From Panax quinquefolius (Eukaryota; Streptophyta; Magnoliopsida; Apiales; Araliaceae), in NCBI GenBank assembly GCA_020205615.1, contig CM035161.1:3092526-3156525 (forward strand): a stretch of DNA of 64,000 nt, given 5' to 3'. The position numbers were made by a program, and so were the translations under genes. Below, in pieces: positions 63,391 through 64,000 of the stretch; within the stretch, counting starts at the first letter, position 1; each line of letters begins with the position of its first letter. The notes below the pieces were generated by a model. It ran no database searches. It was not told where the DNA came from and saw only the letters and a program-made list of their open reading frames with translations.

Positions 63391-64000
63391 GGAAGTCTTT
63401 TTATAAGAAAAAATTTCTTAGACTTTTAAAAAATAACTAATGTGGGACTTGGCTATTAAGGTCTCAAGGAAAATTTCACTTGATAGTCTTTTAAGAAGGA
63501 AAACTTCCTTAGCTTGGTAGTATTCTTTTTAGAAGGAAAACTTTCTTAGACTTTTATAAAATAACCAATGTGGGACTTGCCTATTAAGATCTCACTTAGT
63601 ATTTTTATAAGGAAAACTTACTTAAACTTTTAAAAAATAACCAATGTGGGACTTGACTATTAAGGTTGGTAGTATTTTTATAATATGTGGGACTTATTAA
63701 GATTTCACTTGGTAGTTTTTAAGTATGTGGGACTTTGTTATTAAGATTTTCCAAAGTATATGGGATGTGGGACTTGGCTATTGAGATTTTCCAAAGTATG
63801 TGTGACTTGGAAGTCTTTTTATAAGAAAAAATTCTTGACTTTTATAGGTGAACCAATGTGGGACTTGGCTATTAAGGTTTCACTTTGAATCTTTTAACAA
63901 GAAAAACTTATTTAAACATAAACTACCATAAGTGAACCAATGTTTATAAGAAAAACTTTCTTAAGACTTTTATAAGTGAACCAATGTGGGACTTAACCAT
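63385..64000. repeat. Array of degenerate TGTGGGACTT repeats, runs off the window
   Basis: At least nine copies of a motif like CCAATGTGGGACTTGGCTAT (near 63442, 63569, 63643, 63686, 63724, 63769, 63797, 63855, 63982), spaced about 30–130 bp, interleaved with AGGAAAACTTCCTTA-like and TTTTATAAG segments. No coding. Confidence 0.75.

Overview
This is plant nuclear DNA. It has spliced genes with GT–AG introns, chromovirus-type Ty3/gypsy and Ty1/copia retrotransposons, Stowaway-, hAT- and CACTA-like DNA transposon remnants, AT-rich intergenic DNA and many (TA)n microsatellites. Gene structures fit a eudicot; I do not name a species. No rRNA, tRNA, CRISPR or organelle sequence was recognised.

Layout. 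1–2.7 kb: decayed Ty1/copia element. 3.0–3.25 kb: palindromic MITE. 3.26–42.58 kb: one four-element nest of related Ty3/gypsy chromoviruses. Element A (+) has two insertions in its 3' LTR: B (−, 12735–32383, target duplication TTACT) and D (+, 33146–42341, AGAAA). B's pol is split by C (+, 17984–27935, ACAGT). An hAT-like MITE sits in A's 5' LTR. Removing the insertions rejoins A's 3' LTR at about 2475 bp, close to its 5' LTR of about 2485 bp without the MITE. A, B and C carry broken gag-pol with a C-terminal chromodomain. D keeps gag with two zinc knuckles, but most of pol is replaced by noncoding DNA with a ~238-bp tandem array. 42.6–45.6 kb: AT-rich repeats without genes.

Genes. Two host genes lie on the + strand: a nine-exon BBD-type bifunctional nuclease (46549–50353, 325 aa) and a 14-exon Sec14-nodulin phosphatidylinositol transfer protein (52282–57132, 625 aa). 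Both reconstruct without frameshifts. Just 3' of the second gene is a long-TIR element (57333–59113) whose right arm is interrupted by a 1041-bp Stowaway-like element (58052–59092, TA duplication) carrying a broken fragment of a glyoxal/galactose-oxidase-like (GLOX) gene. The last 5 kb holds intergenic DNA, a truncated LTR of the same gypsy family and an array of repeated TGTGGGACTT motifs running off the window.

Most notable: (i) the GLOX-carrying Stowaway-like (Pack-type) element with exact boundaries; (ii) hairpin units in the gypsy LTRs with a conserved loop and partly covarying stems; (iii) GAATATTC clusters resembling heat-shock-element dyads in every LTR of the group; (iv) the gag-only element D; (v) a probable GC–AG intron in the BBD gene. 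LTR pairs differ by unusually many small indels, so some frameshifts in the repeats may be assembly errors.
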